A DNA stretch of 5,851 nucleotides from Candidatus Poribacteria bacterium (lineage in GTDB: Bacteria; Poribacteria; WGA-4E; WGA-3G), in the NCBI GenBank assembly GCA_028818995.1, contig JAPPMR010000007.1, positions 1 through 5,851 of the forward strand. The letters are read 5' to 3'. The position numbers and the translations under genes were made by a program. Below, in pieces: positions 5,678 to 5,851 of the stretch. Every line of letters begins with the position of its first letter. Positions within the stretch are counted from its first letter, which is position 1. The notes under the pieces were generated by a model. It searched no databases. It was not told the DNA's origin and saw only the letters and a list, made by a program, of their open reading frames with translations.

Positions 5678-5796
5678 TTTATAGTAAAATCCATAATTAC
5701 CTTTACATTAGCGAGGTTAGGAAACCTCGCCAGCGGTGATGGTGTAGGGTTTGTTGTTCATTGAAATGTGAACATATTTTCGGATTTTACTATAAA
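5678..5796. mobile_element. 119-bp MITE-like element with 15-bp terminal inverted repeats
   Basis: TTTATAGTAAAATCC (5678-5692) and GGATTTTACTATAAA (5782-5796) are perfect inverted repeats of 15 bp. Between them lie a strong palindrome (5711-5730) and a smaller inverted repeat GTTCA/TGAAC (5756-5760 and 5769-5773). No protein is encoded, so it would need a transposase in trans. TA dinucleotides at the outer edges of both ends would fit a TA target duplication as in IS630/Tc1-type elements, but this cannot be separated from the repeat itself. It starts 17 bases after the stop codon of the propeller gene. I remember similar dispersed sequences in Poribacteria; not verified. Confidence 0.7.
5710..5734 (-). 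repeat. Palindromic core shared with the repeat at 1870-1894, opposite orientation
   Basis: These 25 bases are the exact reverse complement of 1870-1894. The central 20-base palindrome GCGAGGTTAGGAAACCTCGC (5711-5730) has 8-bp arms around AGGA. The core sits inside the 119-bp element, nearer its left end. No T-run follows it on the + strand, so a role in terminating the propeller-gene transcript is uncertain. Confidence 0.9.
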
Positions 5797-5851
5797 AACC
5801 CAAGTTGCTACCTATCGCCATAAAGTTGTTTTATATTGGTTGCGATGATAA

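Noticed and set aside
1851..5734. CRISPR array made from the palindromic repeats
   Set aside because: Only three dispersed copies in mixed orientation with no regular spacers, so they are interspersed palindromes.
5551..5739. Plus-strand open frame at the end of the propeller gene running into the repeat
   Set aside because: Out of frame with the propeller gene; its last residues (SEVRKPRQR) are again the translated palindrome, so it is a spurious frame.
5797..5851. Gene or RNA in the last 55 bases
   Set aside because: Only a weak ATCGC/GCGAT inverted repeat is visible; no supported frame or structure.

Overview
This window appears to come from an uncultured bacterium with a double-membrane envelope. 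It carries a lipoprotein signal, a secreted beta-propeller with a barrel-like C-terminus, and TlpA-type thioredoxins. Coding sequence is close to 50% G+C at most. Intergenic palindromes of the types GCGAGGTTTCCTAACCTCGC and GCGCGGTTTCAAACCGCGC, plus the expanded H-X-DG-like/TlpA lipoprotein family, remind me strongly of Candidatus Poribacteria (sponge-associated and marine). That placement is from memory and was not checked.

Layout, all genes on the + strand: (1) 1-1077, the 3' part of a gene for a TPR/TlpA thioredoxin-fold protein whose first ~83 codons lie upstream of the window. (2) 1206-1730, an A+T-rich gene for a small exported or membrane-anchored protein of unknown function. (3) 1956-3263, a complete lipoprotein that is a paralogue of gene 1, with a pseudopilin-head-like domain, TPR-like helices and a TlpA domain. 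(4) 3388-3801, nusB, behind a perfect consensus sigma-70-type promoter. (5) 3873-5660, a secreted NHL/six-bladed beta-propeller protein with a beta-rich C-terminal region that looks like an outer-membrane barrel.

The intergenic DNA is notable. A 119-bp element with perfect 15-bp terminal inverted repeats (5678-5796) follows gene 5 and looks like a MITE. Its 25-bp palindromic core occurs again, in opposite orientation, in a degenerate relative just upstream of gene 3 (1851-1909). A third palindrome with the same design, differing by a compensatory base-pair change, lies just downstream of gene 3 (3275-3297). Gene 3 is therefore bracketed by two members of a palindromic repeat group.

Functionally, genes 1 and 3 are a tandem pair interrupted by gene 2. 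They probably act as envelope thiol-disulfide proteins. They keep almost identical sequence in parts of the thioredoxin domain but have different active sites (WCGPC versus GCGFC). nusB is a housekeeping gene with its own promoter and no evident functional link to its neighbours. I see no tRNA, rRNA, CRISPR array, transposase or phage gene.
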